A stretch of DNA of 64,000 nucleotides from Acetivibrio ethanolgignens (GCF_001461035.1 NZ_LNAM01000013.1:1-64000), one strand, 5' to 3'; positions 25,733-35,088 are shown, counted from the first letter of the stretch. Made by a program: numbers and translations. Notes: a model not told the origin generated them from the letters alone.

Positions 25733-27750
25733 ATGCTCACCTCCATGCTCTCCACTCTTTCAAATAGTGTAGTATCAATATCAAGCACCTGCAGATTACC
25801 GTATGCAATCTCTCCTTCAGAAGAAACATAAGCATAATCGCACACCATCTGGAATGCATCCTCGTCATTGATTTCAATAACAACAGGGTCATATTCTCCC
25901 GGATATGTTTTATCCATTGTGAAGGTGTGTACCACTTCAACACAGGTAACTCTTTCATTCAGAAGGTCATAGCCAAACTGTAACGGAGCAATCGATATTC
26001 TTCCGAATGTCTGTGCAAACATTGGCTTTGCCTGTTTTGGAATTGTTGCAACGGCTCTTGATACAAATCTGTCTACTGTCATTCCCGGATGATTAATCGC
26101 TATATCATCAAAGGAATCTGTAACCGTAATACGGCCGTTCCAATCTCCGATACCTGCAACAAGACCCTGACCACTTAAAGTTGCTCTTATCTGCGTTTCT
26201 CCAATCTTTCCAAATCCATCCTCGACCTTAAGCCACATCGTGAAGGTATTCTCGCTGTTTTCTTCCACCGAACTTAATGGGAAGAATAAAGTAATAAGCT
26301 GCTTTCCTTCATGGCATATCTGCGTAGGGTGGAAGTCTTCAACTTCATCACCATTGATTTTGTACATCACTTCAATATATGGATGCGTCTTTGTCACATA
26401 GGAGAAGTCCAGATCTTGTTCTTTCTTTTCTTCTTCCTCATCATAGGTAGCCTTGCCGGATATCTTCTTTCTCATCTCATATGCAGATATATCAACAAGC
26501 ACTTCTGCAAGGAACATGGCACTTGTCGATTCCTTTGAAACGAATGTAATATCAAGCACTTCTACGAAATGGTCATAAATCTCATACGGAGATACATTTA
26601 CAAAATCATACACAACCGTCTTATTTTCTTCTACCTGGTTAAAAAGACCACTGATATTTTTGTCATTCTTACTTTTAGCCTCTGCTAACTTTGGATTCTT
26701 ACCAACACACTTAAGTGAGTGCTTTCCGTTGATTTTATAAGTAATCCCCGTGATGCAGGATATCTTTGATGCATCTGCATGGCCACCGCTAAATATCAGA
26801 CAGTCCATCGGGTCAAGTGCCGGGTTACCAATCGTGTTACTGTCAAAAGGTACATACTCGACTTTTGACACCGCAAGTAAAATAGCATTAAGAAGTCTCG
26901 CTCTTGTGGTCTTAAGACCAAACTGAAGAAGTGGATTTACACCAAGGTTCATGGTAAGAGCATCGTCCTTTTCAAGTGCATAATATTCCGACTCTTCTGT
27001 AATCTTATTTGTTGACGAAATAGCCGTGTATCTTGTAACAAAGTCAGAATAGGAACTATCATATCTGTGCTTTGCCTCAATTGTTCTCACAGCTGTTTTT
27101 CCATAATGGATAAGTTCAAGCTTTCCCTCACGATTTATCTGGCAGACGCAGCCAACCACCTGTGCGACATAGAAAAGCAAATCTCTGTAGGTCTCGATAT
27201 CATTTTCAGAATAAATACCGAGAGTTTCTTTTCCGTTTGTGAGTGCATCAATTTCTGTCTGCGTTTGTGCCATCTCAACCTTGCAGGTCTTACAGATGAC
27301 ATTCAAAAAATTATATGGTGTACCGCTTGATGATTCAAGGTTCAGTTTCTTATCGAAACGGAGCATATAATCATAGGCTTTTATCTCTATGGTCTTTAGA
27401 TTTCTGTTAGCCTCGGTAACTTCATAAATCCCCATCGGAATAACCTCTTCCGTATTGTCCGAAAAGACCAAATGAAAGAATAATTTAACGGTTGCTCCAT
27501 CAAGGGTATATCTGTCGATATCAGAAAACAAAGTTATACCCATTTCTGCTGCGTATACGGATCCAAGTTCAATCTCACTGCTACCACAGCAGGAACGGGT
27601 GATATAACCACTTCCCTTAACAATGTCATCATTGCCAAAGTCATAAGTTTTCTTTGCTTTGGTGGTAATCGTGCCAGTCCAATAGTATCGTCTGCTATTG
27701 GAATCTATCTCTGTTAAAAATCTATCCGAAACAGGATACAAGAAAACCAC
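25720..27750 (-). CDS. Phage tail-tip protein (minor tail, gp27-like)
   Basis: This 676-residue protein follows the tape measure and distal-tail genes, where the tail-associated hub protein is expected. Its N-terminal region (YDFGNDDIVKGSGYITRSC...GITLFSD...TLDGATVKLFFHL) and central part (NFLNVICKTCKVEM, DLLFYVAQVVGCVCQINREGKLELI) resemble tail hub proteins of siphophages. It could attach the receptor-binding parts and end the tail tube. No peptidase motif is evident. Confidence 0.7.
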   Translation of the reverse strand: MVFLYPVSDRFLTEIDSNSRRYYWTGTITTKAKKTYDFGNDDIVKGSGYITRSCCGSSEIELGSVYAAEMGITLFSDIDRYTLDGATVKLFFHLVFSDNTEEVIPMGIYEVTEANRNLKTIEIKAYDYMLRFDKKLNLESSSGTPYNFLNVICKTCKVEMAQTQTEIDALTNGKETLGIYSENDIETYRDLLFYVAQVVGCVCQINREGKLELIHYGKTAVRTIEAKHRYDSSYSDFVTRYTAISSTNKITEESEYYALEKDDALTMNLGVNPLLQFGLKTTRARLLNAILLAVSKVEYVPFDSNTIGNPALDPMDCLIFSGGHADASKISCITGITYKINGKHSLKCVGKNPKLAEAKSKNDKNISGLFNQVEENKTVVYDFVNVSPYEIYDHFVEVLDITFVSKESTSAMFLAEVLVDISAYEMRKKISGKATYDEEEEKKEQDLDFSYVTKTHPYIEVMYKINGDEVEDFHPTQICHEGKQLITLFFPLSSVEENSENTFTMWLKVEDGFGKIGETQIRATLSGQGLVAGIGDWNGRITVTDSFDDIAINHPGMTVDRFVSRAVATIPKQAKPMFAQTFGRISIAPLQFGYDLLNERVTCVEVVHTFTMDKTYPGEYDPVVIEINDEDAFQMVCDYAYVSSEGEIAYGNLQVLDIDTTLFERVESMEVSICES

Positions 27751-27753
27751 CTC

Positions 27754-28116
27754 CTAAAATTCATTTAATGTAAAGGAAACTGTCCACAGTCCCTTTTTCG
27801 AAGTATCCTTCTCAAGTTTTGCCTTGTAGCCTGTGATATACATTTCTGTTTCACTTATCTCCAAGGTTGTAGTATCAAAATATCTGACCGTCAGCTTATC
27901 CTGTTTGGAATATGCCGACAGTCTTTTAAGCCATGCGGCAGACACAGAAAAAGACACGGAGATTGTTACCACTCCCTGCCTTACTACATCCCTTTGTGTT
28001 GTGCCTGCCTCTGTTTCTCCTGTGGTATCCGCCTCCACTGCATCCATTGATATATCATAGGAATCCGGCAGAGGAAGATTCGCACCGTTGAAATTCAGAT
28101 ACTGAATAAATGCCAT
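27754..28116 (-). CDS. Phage tail protein, distal-tail-like
   Basis: This protein of about 120 residues starts MAFIQYLNFNGANLPLP and is strand-rich. It lies between the tape measure and the tail hub. ATG 28116 follows the tape-measure stop as TAGGATG and has GGAGG upstream, so I prefer it to the upstream in-frame start at 28131. It probably forms part of the tail tip ring. Family assignment is uncertain. Confidence 0.7.
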   Translation of the reverse strand: MAFIQYLNFNGANLPLPDSYDISMDAVEADTTGETEAGTTQRDVVRQGVVTISVSFSVSAAWLKRLSAYSKQDKLTVRYFDTTTLEISETEMYITGYKAKLEKDTSKKGLWTVSFTLNEF

Positions 28117-28117
28117 C

Positions 28118-31100
28118 CTATCTTCCTCCACTTCTTAAGTTAATTCTCTGCTGTGCATTTACTACAATCTCATCAAGCATAGTGCCACCGATATAAACCG
28201 GGATAACTGTATCTCCACCCTGGGTATTGATACCTGCAAATGCCTCTCTGATTGCTCCGACAATGTTTGCCGTATTCTGCGCTGTCTGATTTGATGTCTC
28301 CATTGCAGATGTTGTCGCACTTACATTTGGATTGATTACCATATCCTGCGATACACCTTCCACAGCCTTTGCCACCACATCCTTGCTCTTGTTGATTCCC
28401 TTCGCAAGTCCATCCATAAAGTCTGGCATCCAAGACTCGTAATCAGTCAAAGGGCCTTCATCCGGCACAGAGAAGTGAAGGAATGACTTAATCTTATCTG
28501 CCACTCCCTTAACGGCATCTCCCACTGCACTCATGCAGGATTTGATACCATTTACGATTCCCATAATCATATCCTTACCCCACTGAAGTGCCTGTGAAGG
28601 AAGTGATGTGATATAACTGATTGCCGTCTGGAATCCACTCTTAATAGCCGATGCAATATTTCCTACTGTGGTCTTAATAGCAGAAAGGATATTATTGAAT
28701 ACTGTGCTGACCGTTGTCTTGATACCATTCACAATCGTAGTGATTGTAGTTTTGATTCCATTCCAAAGTGTTGAAATGGTATTTTTTATGGTATTCATCA
28801 CAGTTGATATTGCCGTGCTGATTGCATTCCATACTGTGGTTATCACAGTCTGAATGGCTGTAATTACTGTGGTAACGGCAGTTTTTATCGCATTCCAAAT
28901 GGTTGTAAATGTGGTTTGTATTGCCGTTAGTATCGTAGTGAAAAATATCGAAATGGCTGTCCATATCGTAGTGAAAAAAGTCTGTATTGCCGTGAATACT
29001 GTTGTGATGACTGTCTTTACTGTATTTACCCAAGTGGTAATCGCAAGCTTTATCGCCTCAATGACAGTAGTAAAGATATTCTTGATTCCTTCCCACACCG
29101 TAGTAAAGAATGAGGAAATGGCCGTCCACGCTGTTGTAATTCCAGTTGTTATGGCCGTCCATGCATTTGTAAGTGCTGTCTTTATTCCCTCTAACACTCC
29201 ATTGATAAATTCACGGAAACCTTCACAGTTGTCATATAAAAGTTTAAATGCCCCGGCAAATGGATTCACTATGAAAAGAAGTATGCCTTGCCAATTATTC
29301 TTTACAAAATCAATGACCTTTTGGAACACAGCCTTGACCTTTTCCATCAGACCATCAATCACATTTCTAAAGCCTTCACAGTTGTCATAGATTAACTTGA
29401 ACGCTCCTGCAAACGGATTCACAAGGAACAAAAGTAATCCCTGCCAGTTGTTCTTCACGAAATCAATAACCTTCGTAAAGAACCCTTTGATTGCTTCAAC
29501 CGCTGTTGATATAACCGACTTGATACCTTCCCAAAGGTTAATCCAAAAATTTCTGAAACCTTCACACTTATTCCATAACACAACAAAGATTGCTATTACT
29601 GCAATGACTGCTGCTATGATCAGAACATATGGGTTTGCCGCACACACAGCATTAAAAGCTGCAACCACTCCCTGTAAGCCGGATAAAAGTCCACCAATCT
29701 TCGGAACTATTGTCATAATCGTACCGATTGCAGATATGACCTTACCGACCACTATCAGTACCGGTCCCAATGCTCCCGCTACAAGTGCTATGGTAACAAT
29801 GGTCTTCTTGGTTCCCTCATCAAGAGAATTAAGCCAATCGACCACGTTCTGAATAACACCCACAATACTTTTGATTGCAGGCATCAGTAACTGACCAAAA
29901 GAAATAGCCAGTCCTTCAAGGGCTGACTTTAAGAGTGTTAACTGACCTTGTAAATTATCAAGCTGAGTATCTGCCATCTGCTGTGCTGCTCCTGCACTGT
30001 TTGTGATAGAGCCTTGCAGATTATCCCAAGTCTCGCCTGTGTTTGCTAATAAAGCATTTACAGAAGAAAGGTCTGTCTTATTGAAAATGGTGCTGATGAT
30101 GTTTGCCTTTTCCTCCGAGGTCATTCCTTCCATTGATGTATTAAGGTCTCCCAAAATATCATTCATGGATCTCATATTACCTTCAGAGTCATATACAGAT
30201 ACACCAAGAGCCTCCATCTGGGCTGCTGCCTTATCGGTAGGATTCTGCAATGACAGAATAATGTTTCGAAGATGTGTACCACCTTCTGCGCCCTTGATAC
30301 CATTGTTAGCCAGAATACCAAGAGCAGTATTAAGTTCTGCCGTTCCACCTTTTATTGATTTGGCTGTTGCACCGATTGTAAGAATACCTTCTCCTAACTG
30401 TGCAACAGATGTATTTGTGGTAGAAGCTGTCTTTGCCATCTGGTCTACCATCACATCTGCCTCAGAAGTTTCCATACCAAGGGCGGACATTGCATCTGTT
30501 ACCATGTCGGATGCAGATGCAAGGTCAATGCCACCTGCCGCCGCAAGGTTAAGTACGGTCGGAAGTGTATCTGCCATTTCCTGTGTGCTGTATCCTGCAA
30601 GTGCAAGATAGTTTAATGCCTCGGCACACTCTGTTGCAGAGAAAGCTGTGGATGAACCCATCTCCTTTGCAAGTTCGGATAAAGCATCCATCGTATTTAC
30701 ACTCTGCCCATCAAGTGTGGACATGGAGTCTTTGGTAACACCCATCGTAGCCTGAACCTGACTCATTGCTGATTCAAAGTTTGCAGCTGTTGTAACGGAT
30801 GCCGTTCCAAGAGCCGTTACCGTTGCCGTTACCGGGAGAAGTTTCTGTCCGGCAGAAGAAATATTATCTCCTACAGTTTTCATCTTTTCTCCTGCAGTTC
30901 CAATCTTCTGAAGTGCAGTTGATGACTGATTGGCAGCCGTCTCTAACTTCTTTAAGTCCTGTTCTGTCTCTATGATTTCCCTTTGGAGTGCATCATACTG
31001 CTCCTGCGAGATCTCTCCATTTGCAAGTGCAGTGTTAGCCTGCTCGGCTGCCGTCTTTAATGTTTCCAGTTTTTCCTTTGTTTCCTTTACGGCATCTGCC

Positions 31101-31282
31101 AGGAGTTTTTCCTTCTGTGCAAGAAGTTCTGTATTACCCGGATCCATTTTTAAGAGCTTCTCTACATCCTTAAGCTGACTCTGTGTGGATTTGATTTCTC
31201 CGTTTAAGCCTTTAAGGGCAGTCTGCAGCTTGGTAGTATCTCCGCCAATCTCTACGGTAATACCCTGTATTCTACTTGCCAT
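28118..31282 (-). CDS. Tail tape measure protein
   Basis: This 1054-residue protein begins with a coiled coil (about 1-120), then a TP901-type tape-measure core (about 130-400; TTAANFESAMSQVQATMGV, SSTAFSATECAEALNYLALAGYS). Hydrophobic segments follow (about 480-570). Residues about 700-960 are a long run of TxxTxWxAIxT-like 11-residue helical repeats. A hydrophobic C-terminal part ends in a charged tail. It sets tail length and is expelled during DNA injection. It lies immediately downstream of the tail-assembly chaperone pair, as in most siphophages. Confidence 0.93.
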   Translation of the reverse strand: MASRIQGITVEIGGDTTKLQTALKGLNGEIKSTQSQLKDVEKLLKMDPGNTELLAQKEKLLADAVKETKEKLETLKTAAEQANTALANGEISQEQYDALQREIIETEQDLKKLETAANQSSTALQKIGTAGEKMKTVGDNISSAGQKLLPVTATVTALGTASVTTAANFESAMSQVQATMGVTKDSMSTLDGQSVNTMDALSELAKEMGSSTAFSATECAEALNYLALAGYSTQEMADTLPTVLNLAAAGGIDLASASDMVTDAMSALGMETSEADVMVDQMAKTASTTNTSVAQLGEGILTIGATAKSIKGGTAELNTALGILANNGIKGAEGGTHLRNIILSLQNPTDKAAAQMEALGVSVYDSEGNMRSMNDILGDLNTSMEGMTSEEKANIISTIFNKTDLSSVNALLANTGETWDNLQGSITNSAGAAQQMADTQLDNLQGQLTLLKSALEGLAISFGQLLMPAIKSIVGVIQNVVDWLNSLDEGTKKTIVTIALVAGALGPVLIVVGKVISAIGTIMTIVPKIGGLLSGLQGVVAAFNAVCAANPYVLIIAAVIAVIAIFVVLWNKCEGFRNFWINLWEGIKSVISTAVEAIKGFFTKVIDFVKNNWQGLLLFLVNPFAGAFKLIYDNCEGFRNVIDGLMEKVKAVFQKVIDFVKNNWQGILLFIVNPFAGAFKLLYDNCEGFREFINGVLEGIKTALTNAWTAITTGITTAWTAISSFFTTVWEGIKNIFTTVIEAIKLAITTWVNTVKTVITTVFTAIQTFFTTIWTAISIFFTTILTAIQTTFTTIWNAIKTAVTTVITAIQTVITTVWNAISTAISTVMNTIKNTISTLWNGIKTTITTIVNGIKTTVSTVFNNILSAIKTTVGNIASAIKSGFQTAISYITSLPSQALQWGKDMIMGIVNGIKSCMSAVGDAVKGVADKIKSFLHFSVPDEGPLTDYESWMPDFMDGLAKGINKSKDVVAKAVEGVSQDMVINPNVSATTSAMETSNQTAQNTANIVGAIREAFAGINTQGGDTVIPVYIGGTMLDEIVVNAQQRINLRSGGR

Positions 31283-31315
31283 TGGTTTCCTCCTCTCCTA
31301 AATAATCACAATAAA

Positions 31316-31339
31316 AGCACCGACATTTCTGCCGATGCT
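31316..31339 (-). terminator. Hairpin between tail chaperone and tape measure
   Basis: On the minus strand AGCATCGGCA and TGTCGGTGCT form a near-perfect stem with a GAAA loop followed by TTTTATTG. It starts just after the extended chaperone stop at 31345 and 34 bases before the tape-measure ATG. It may attenuate rather than stop transcription. Confidence 0.6.
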
Positions 31340-31344
31340 CCTAC

Positions 31345-31512
31345 TTAAAATCTGTCAAAATCTTCCTGTGTTGCCAACTGCTTATAACCCTTGTAATCAT
31401 CATTCCCATTCTCCGCATACATATCATTCACAAGACCAATCGTAAGAAGGTCAAGGTCACGAATGCTTATTCCAAGCTGTACGCATCTGAGTAGGAATAA
31501 TGGGGTTGTCAT
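31345..31512 (-). CDS. Tail assembly chaperone T domain, made by -1 frameshift
   Basis: This 55-codon reading frame starts MTTPLFLLRCVQLGISIRDL and ends ATQEDFDRF. The pattern (MTTPxFLLRCxxxGxSIxDLDxLTxGxVNDM) is the T half of siphophage G-T tail chaperones. It is out of frame with the upstream G gene, but a -1 slip on the A8C run at 31541-31533 joins them through KKLRPTDRE without a stop, giving a fusion of about 180 residues from 31886 to 31345. Independent initiation is less likely, as no ribosome site precedes the ATG. Confidence 0.8.
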   Translation of the reverse strand: MTTPLFLLRCVQLGISIRDLDLLTIGLVNDMYAENGNDDYKGYKQLATQEDFDRF

Positions 31513-31886
31513 TTCTCTGTCAGTTGGGCGAAGTTTTTTTTAGACTCAATATCTGTCTGTACATTAAGTCCCCATAACTCGATGATGCTAGGCAATACCT
31601 GGTAGATAGAAAAGGTATTGAACTCATCAAGCCACTCCTCAGGGGAGTTCGCAATATTAGGGTCTGCGTGCTTGGCCATAACATAGGCAATGTTCTCGAA
31701 CATCTCAAGCGAGAATAAATCAAGGTTGGAGTTTGCCTCGTCCCCTTCTCCCACTGCCTTTTCCAAAGAACGGAGATCCTTATAAATATCACGATTAAAC
31801 TTAATCCTATAAATTCTTGGAATGGCGGCAGATGCTTTAAAAGGCACCTGCTTACCATCGATTTCAATATTTTTTACAATGCTCAT
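31509..31886 (-). CDS. Tail assembly chaperone G
   Basis: This 125-residue protein starts MSIVKNIEIDGKQVPFKASAAIPRIYR and contains the RIKFNRDIYKDL and VAYVMAKHADP-like blocks of tail assembly chaperones. It coats the tape measure during tail tube assembly. A fraction of ribosomes shift frame near codon 117 to make the longer G-T protein. It follows the major tail protein with 3 bases between, and the short form ends 227 bases before the tape measure. Confidence 0.85.
   Translation of the reverse strand: MSIVKNIEIDGKQVPFKASAAIPRIYRIKFNRDIYKDLRSLEKAVGEGDEANSNLDLFSLEMFENIAYVMAKHADPNIANSPEEWLDEFNTFSIYQVLPSIIELWGLNVQTDIESKKNFAQLTEK
31533..31541 (-). promoter_or_regulatory. Programmed -1 frameshift slippery site
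   Basis: On the minus strand the G gene reads TCT AAA AAA AAC, which contains the canonical A-AAA-AAC slippery heptamer. Slippage by -1 enters the T frame; without it the ribosome stops at the TGA ending at 31509. This is the classic siphophage arrangement just before the tape measure. Confidence 0.85.
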
Positions 31887-31889
31887 TGA

Positions 31890-32477
31890 TTACTCCCCGC
31901 TTTCTGCTGTTGTAGTGGATGTAAGATACACCTCGTTATACCAGTTCTGGTAAACTTCATCGGTAGTATCATCTCCAGTCTTTGCCTTCACATATCCGTT
32001 AGCAAGTGGTGTTGCCTTAAGGGTAAGTGTCTCGGTCTGTACTTCGATTTCATCCTCATTGGTCTGTGATTCAATGGAAGGACGGCTTGCAGCACACTTA
32101 TAAAGGACATGACGGATTTTCTTGATATCTCCATCAAACTCAAACATAAGCGCAAAGTTAGAAGTTTCCACATTTGCATCCTCGATAAGAACCTTATTGT
32201 CATCGAGTTTTTCCTTAAGAACATCCACACGGAATGACTCAGGAACCATTGCAATCTCAAGATCACCTTCGTAACCCATGTTGTTGCTGATGGTGTAATA
32301 CGCATATCCATCTGCATAGAAGTTACTAGGTTCTCCATTTGCATCAAGTCCAATCGATACAGCACCCGGAATAGCAACAGGCGTGCCGTATGATACATTG
32401 CCCTGCTCATCAATGTTAAGCAATGCATAATGTACATTTTTAAGGTTGTACTTTACCTTGTTCTTCTTATTAGCCAT
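31890..32477 (-). CDS. Major tail tube protein
   Basis: This 195-residue protein starts MANKKNKVKYNLKNVHYALL and matches the phi13-type major tail tube pattern (GVSYGTPVAIPGAVSIGLD..., MGYEGDLEIAMVPESF..., NFALMFEFDGD). It forms the tail tube by stacking hexamers. AAGGAGG precedes ATG 32477; the frame opens 12 codons earlier without a ribosome site. Position before the chaperone G gene supports the call. Confidence 0.88.
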   Translation of the reverse strand: MANKKNKVKYNLKNVHYALLNIDEQGNVSYGTPVAIPGAVSIGLDANGEPSNFYADGYAYYTISNNMGYEGDLEIAMVPESFRVDVLKEKLDDNKVLIEDANVETSNFALMFEFDGDIKKIRHVLYKCAASRPSIESQTNEDEIEVQTETLTLKATPLANGYVKAKTGDDTTDEVYQNWYNEVYLTSTTTAESGE

Positions 32478-32490
32478 CGTTAATTCCTCC

Positions 32491-32811
32491 TTATACTGGC
32501 AATTCAAATTCAAAGGCTACTTCATAGAGTTTTTCATCCTCAATCCATACCTCGTTTTTTGCATAAAAAATACCGTGGCTATCAAGCACGGCTGTTACCT
32601 TTTCCTCTATAGCCGGATTCTTATAATCCGTGTATAGCTCAATTCTCACACCACTTATCTTGTAATACACAATTCCATCTGCTGCGAAATTATCATCCTG
32701 TGGCAACAGATAACAGATAAATGGTGGGTCTGGACTTTCTCCCTCTGCGAAATGATCATACGCATAAGGGAGACCAATCTCATCCATTATTTTTATTAAC
32801 TCTTCCATCAT
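32491..32811 (-). CDS. Tail terminator or completion protein
   Basis: This 106-residue acidic protein has a pattern (IMDEIGLPYAYDHFAEGESPDPPFICYLLP, ISGVRIELYTDYKNPAIEEKV) typical of phage tail-completion/terminator proteins that cap the tail tube. It overlaps the gp10-like gene upstream by four bases (ATGA) and lies 13 bases before the major tail gene. Confidence 0.75.
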   Translation of the reverse strand: MMEELIKIMDEIGLPYAYDHFAEGESPDPPFICYLLPQDDNFAADGIVYYKISGVRIELYTDYKNPAIEEKVTAVLDSHGIFYAKNEVWIEDEKLYEVAFEFELPV

Positions 32812-33188
32812 GAACCTCCAAGCGCTCTTTTTATATCTGCCTCAAGGTCTTTTACTGCTTTCTCTTCTGCAGGTGCGATATGTGGGATTGCCTTTGTCCT
32901 TCCACCGCCTCTTTTAGCATGTCCCTTTTCAAGCAAGTGTGCCAGCTGATACTTCTTTGGAGAATGCACTGTAAGTTCCAAAGATTCAGAAGTTTCTTTC
33001 GTGGTCTTTACAGTCCAACTCTTCGAATAGTCACCTGTTTTCTTTGGAGCATTTGCTTGGATGTCCTTTTTTACCGACTTTCCAGCTTTTCTTACAGTCG
33101 TTTTCATATCGGCAGTTGCGAGGTCCTTATACTCGGTAAGTCCCTTCATAATTTCCGCCGCAAGATTATCAACCGTTACATTTGCCAT
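32808..33188 (-). CDS. HK97 gp10-like head-tail joining protein
   Basis: This 126-residue protein has the HK97_gp10 pattern: a helical N-terminus and KSVKKDIQANAPKKTGDYSKSW followed by HLLEKGHAKRGGGRTKAIPHIAPAEEKA. It acts at the neck between head and tail. The gene is one base from the upstream head-closure gene and overlaps the tail terminator gene. Confidence 0.88.
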   Translation of the reverse strand: MANVTVDNLAAEIMKGLTEYKDLATADMKTTVRKAGKSVKKDIQANAPKKTGDYSKSWTVKTTKETSESLELTVHSPKKYQLAHLLEKGHAKRGGGRTKAIPHIAPAEEKAVKDLEADIKRALGGS

Positions 33189-33189
33189 G

Positions 33190-33522
33190 CTATCTCCTCA
33201 CTTTCTGGCATTTAAGTTTTAGGCACTTATTCTTGAAATTCATATGGTCAACAAGAGTGATGTCATAGAGTTCCCCGTGAAATACCACCCTGTATCCCGT
33301 ATTTGTAATTTCTGATGCTTTCTTGCACCACCTTATAGTAAATGCAATATCGGTATCATCCACAGTTGTTCCGGCTACCGATTTCTCATTACCACTCTCA
33401 CCACTTACCGTAGCATGGCAGGAATAAAAGTCTGTCCACCCGTTTTTGTGATTTCCGATGGCATCAGTTACAACGGAATTTTTCTGAATGGTAATCTTCA
33501 CATTGAGAAGTGCTATATCCAT
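33190..33522 (-). CDS. Head closure protein (SPP1 gp16-like)
   Basis: This 110-residue beta-rich protein starts MDIALLNVKITIQKNS and has FTIRWCKKASEITNTGYRVVFHGELYDITLVDHMNFKNKCLKLKC, the ring-forming head-closure pattern. ATG 33522 overlaps the upstream connector stop (TGATG), and GGAGGG precedes it; the upstream TTG codon is unlikely. It sits between the connector and gp10-like genes as expected. Confidence 0.83.
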   Translation of the reverse strand: MDIALLNVKITIQKNSVVTDAIGNHKNGWTDFYSCHATVSGESGNEKSVAGTTVDDTDIAFTIRWCKKASEITNTGYRVVFHGELYDITLVDHMNFKNKCLKLKCQKVRR

Positions 33523-33797
33523 CAAAATCCCTCCTGCCTTATTCCAAACAGTAATGCCCGGATGGAAAGAGTAAGCTGTAAATGATTTGCATCTTCCCTG
33601 TGTTCATACTGATATGCAACCGCATACATTACAGCCACTTTTGAACATGGCTCTTTCTCAAATGCCTCTTCATCCGAGATACGAGCCACATCCATACATA
33701 ACTGCTGTGAGGATGCAATCAGACTTTCAATGATAATATCATCATCTTCATGGTCAACACGCAGATAACTTTTCATTTCATCAAGTGTAATTATCAT
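33522..33797 (-). CDS. Head-tail connector protein (gp6-like)
   Basis: This 91-residue helical protein (LDEMKSYLRVDHEDDDIIIESLIASSQQLCMD...VAVMYAVAYQYEHRED) is the gp6/gp15 connector family that binds the portal after DNA packaging. It is the first gene after the capsid gene and its downstream hairpin. Confidence 0.88.
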   Translation of the reverse strand: MIITLDEMKSYLRVDHEDDDIIIESLIASSQQLCMDVARISDEEAFEKEPCSKVAVMYAVAYQYEHREDANHLQLTLSIRALLFGIRQEGF

Positions 33798-33816
33798 CTT
33801 TCCACCTCACAATTAA

Positions 33817-33839
33817 GGGAGTAGCATTCCACTACTCCC
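33817..33839 (-). terminator. Hairpin after the major capsid gene
   Basis: GGGAGTAG (33817-33824) and CTACTCCC (33832-33839) form a perfect 8-bp stem with a 7-base loop, 10 bases past the capsid stop. The following minus-strand bases are TTAATTG, a weak U-tract. It may lower transcription or stabilise the capsid mRNA. Confidence 0.6.
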
Positions 33840-33849
33840 CGTAAAAATC

Positions 33850-35073
33850 TTAGGCCTTTGCAGTTGTAGTTCCAGCCTTCATCTGAAGAACCTTGATAGC
33901 TTCAGGAAGGATTAACTTACCATCCACTCTCTTGGATGCAAGGAAACCAACCTGGCCAAGATCTGCATATCTCTCATTAAGACGCTTGAAAGATACACCC
34001 TGTCTGTCACCAATCCAGTAGTAAGAGAAGTCACCGAACATGACTGTCTTTGCTCCGGCTGCGATTTCAGGTGCATAAGGAGATGTGATTACTCTCTTAC
34101 CAAGAATAGTATCGTACTCCTTCTCTCTTAATGCAGGCTGCCATAAATACTGACCGTTTGAATCCTTAAGCTTTCTGATTGCAGCAACTGTCGAATCATT
34201 CATAAGCCATACAGCATTCTTACGGTAAGGTGACTTAAGGCTGTAGTAAAGGTCGATAAGTTCATCTGCTGTGATAGCTGTTGCACTACCTGCAGTAACA
34301 CCGATATCTGCACCACCTGTAGCATTAAGAATACCAGTAGGCTTCTTGCTACCATCACCGATAAGGAATGCTTCCTCTTCCTTGTTACCGATACGTCTTG
34401 CAAACTCTGACTGGAAATATGCCTCAAGGTCAAATGCAGAGTCATTTAAGAGTTCCTCAGATACCTTGATGATTGTACCTACCTTGTGAGCATCAATCTG
34501 CTCTGCACCAAATACATCATCACTCTCTCCGTAAGCCGCACCTTCATCAATCCAGTTCGCTACACCCTTTGTGGTAACGATAGGAATCTTGTGAAGACCG
34601 TTTGAGGTAGTAAATACGTGTGCAAGGTTACGCACAACACCATCCTCTTCAAGTGCCTGAATAAGAGTCTTTTCAAACTCGTCTGGTACAAGGTAGCCAC
34701 CTTCTGAATCAGTTCCTTCAGAAAGCATATTACGAACCTCGTATGAAACACCGTCCTTTGCACGAACCTGATCCCAGAACGCCTTCTTATATGCATCAGA
34801 AGCACGACCTATCTTTTCTTCCTTCTTCTTATTGTCTGGCTTTTCTGTAATAGGCATTGCTGTAGGAGCTGCCATCTCACGCTCCATTGCATCCATTCTT
34901 TCCTGACGCTCGATTTCATGACCGAGGTCTACAATCTCCTGCTCCATTCGCTCATAGGTCTGTGTATCCTCTGCTGAAAGAATACCCTTCTCGTTTCTGT
35001 GGGAGTCAAGAAATGCCTTTGTCTGCTCCCATGCCTTTGCACGCTGTGTGCGTAATTCATTAATCTTACTCAT
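33850..35073 (-). CDS. Major capsid protein, HK97 fold
   Basis: This 407-residue protein has an N-terminal coiled-coil delta/scaffold domain (about 1-100; LRTQRAKAWEQTKAFLDSHRNEKG) that is normally cleaved by the prohead protease, then the HK97 core: ARIGNKEEEAFLIGDGSKKPTGIL, YRKNAVWLMNDSTVAAIRKLKDSNGQYLWQP and PYAPEIAAGAKTVMFGDFSYYWIGDRQG. The protease gene directly upstream fits this maturation route. Confidence 0.95.
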   Translation of the reverse strand: MSKINELRTQRAKAWEQTKAFLDSHRNEKGILSAEDTQTYERMEQEIVDLGHEIERQERMDAMEREMAAPTAMPITEKPDNKKKEEKIGRASDAYKKAFWDQVRAKDGVSYEVRNMLSEGTDSEGGYLVPDEFEKTLIQALEEDGVVRNLAHVFTTSNGLHKIPIVTTKGVANWIDEGAAYGESDDVFGAEQIDAHKVGTIIKVSEELLNDSAFDLEAYFQSEFARRIGNKEEEAFLIGDGSKKPTGILNATGGADIGVTAGSATAITADELIDLYYSLKSPYRKNAVWLMNDSTVAAIRKLKDSNGQYLWQPALREKEYDTILGKRVITSPYAPEIAAGAKTVMFGDFSYYWIGDRQGVSFKRLNERYADLGQVGFLASKRVDGKLILPEAIKVLQMKAGTTTAKA

Positions 35074-35088
35074 TGTACAAATTCCTCC

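Noticed and set aside
28668-29852. Long rightward open frames opposite the tape measure gene
   Set aside because: They are antisense shadows of its repetitive Thr/Ile/Val codons and have no ribosome sites.
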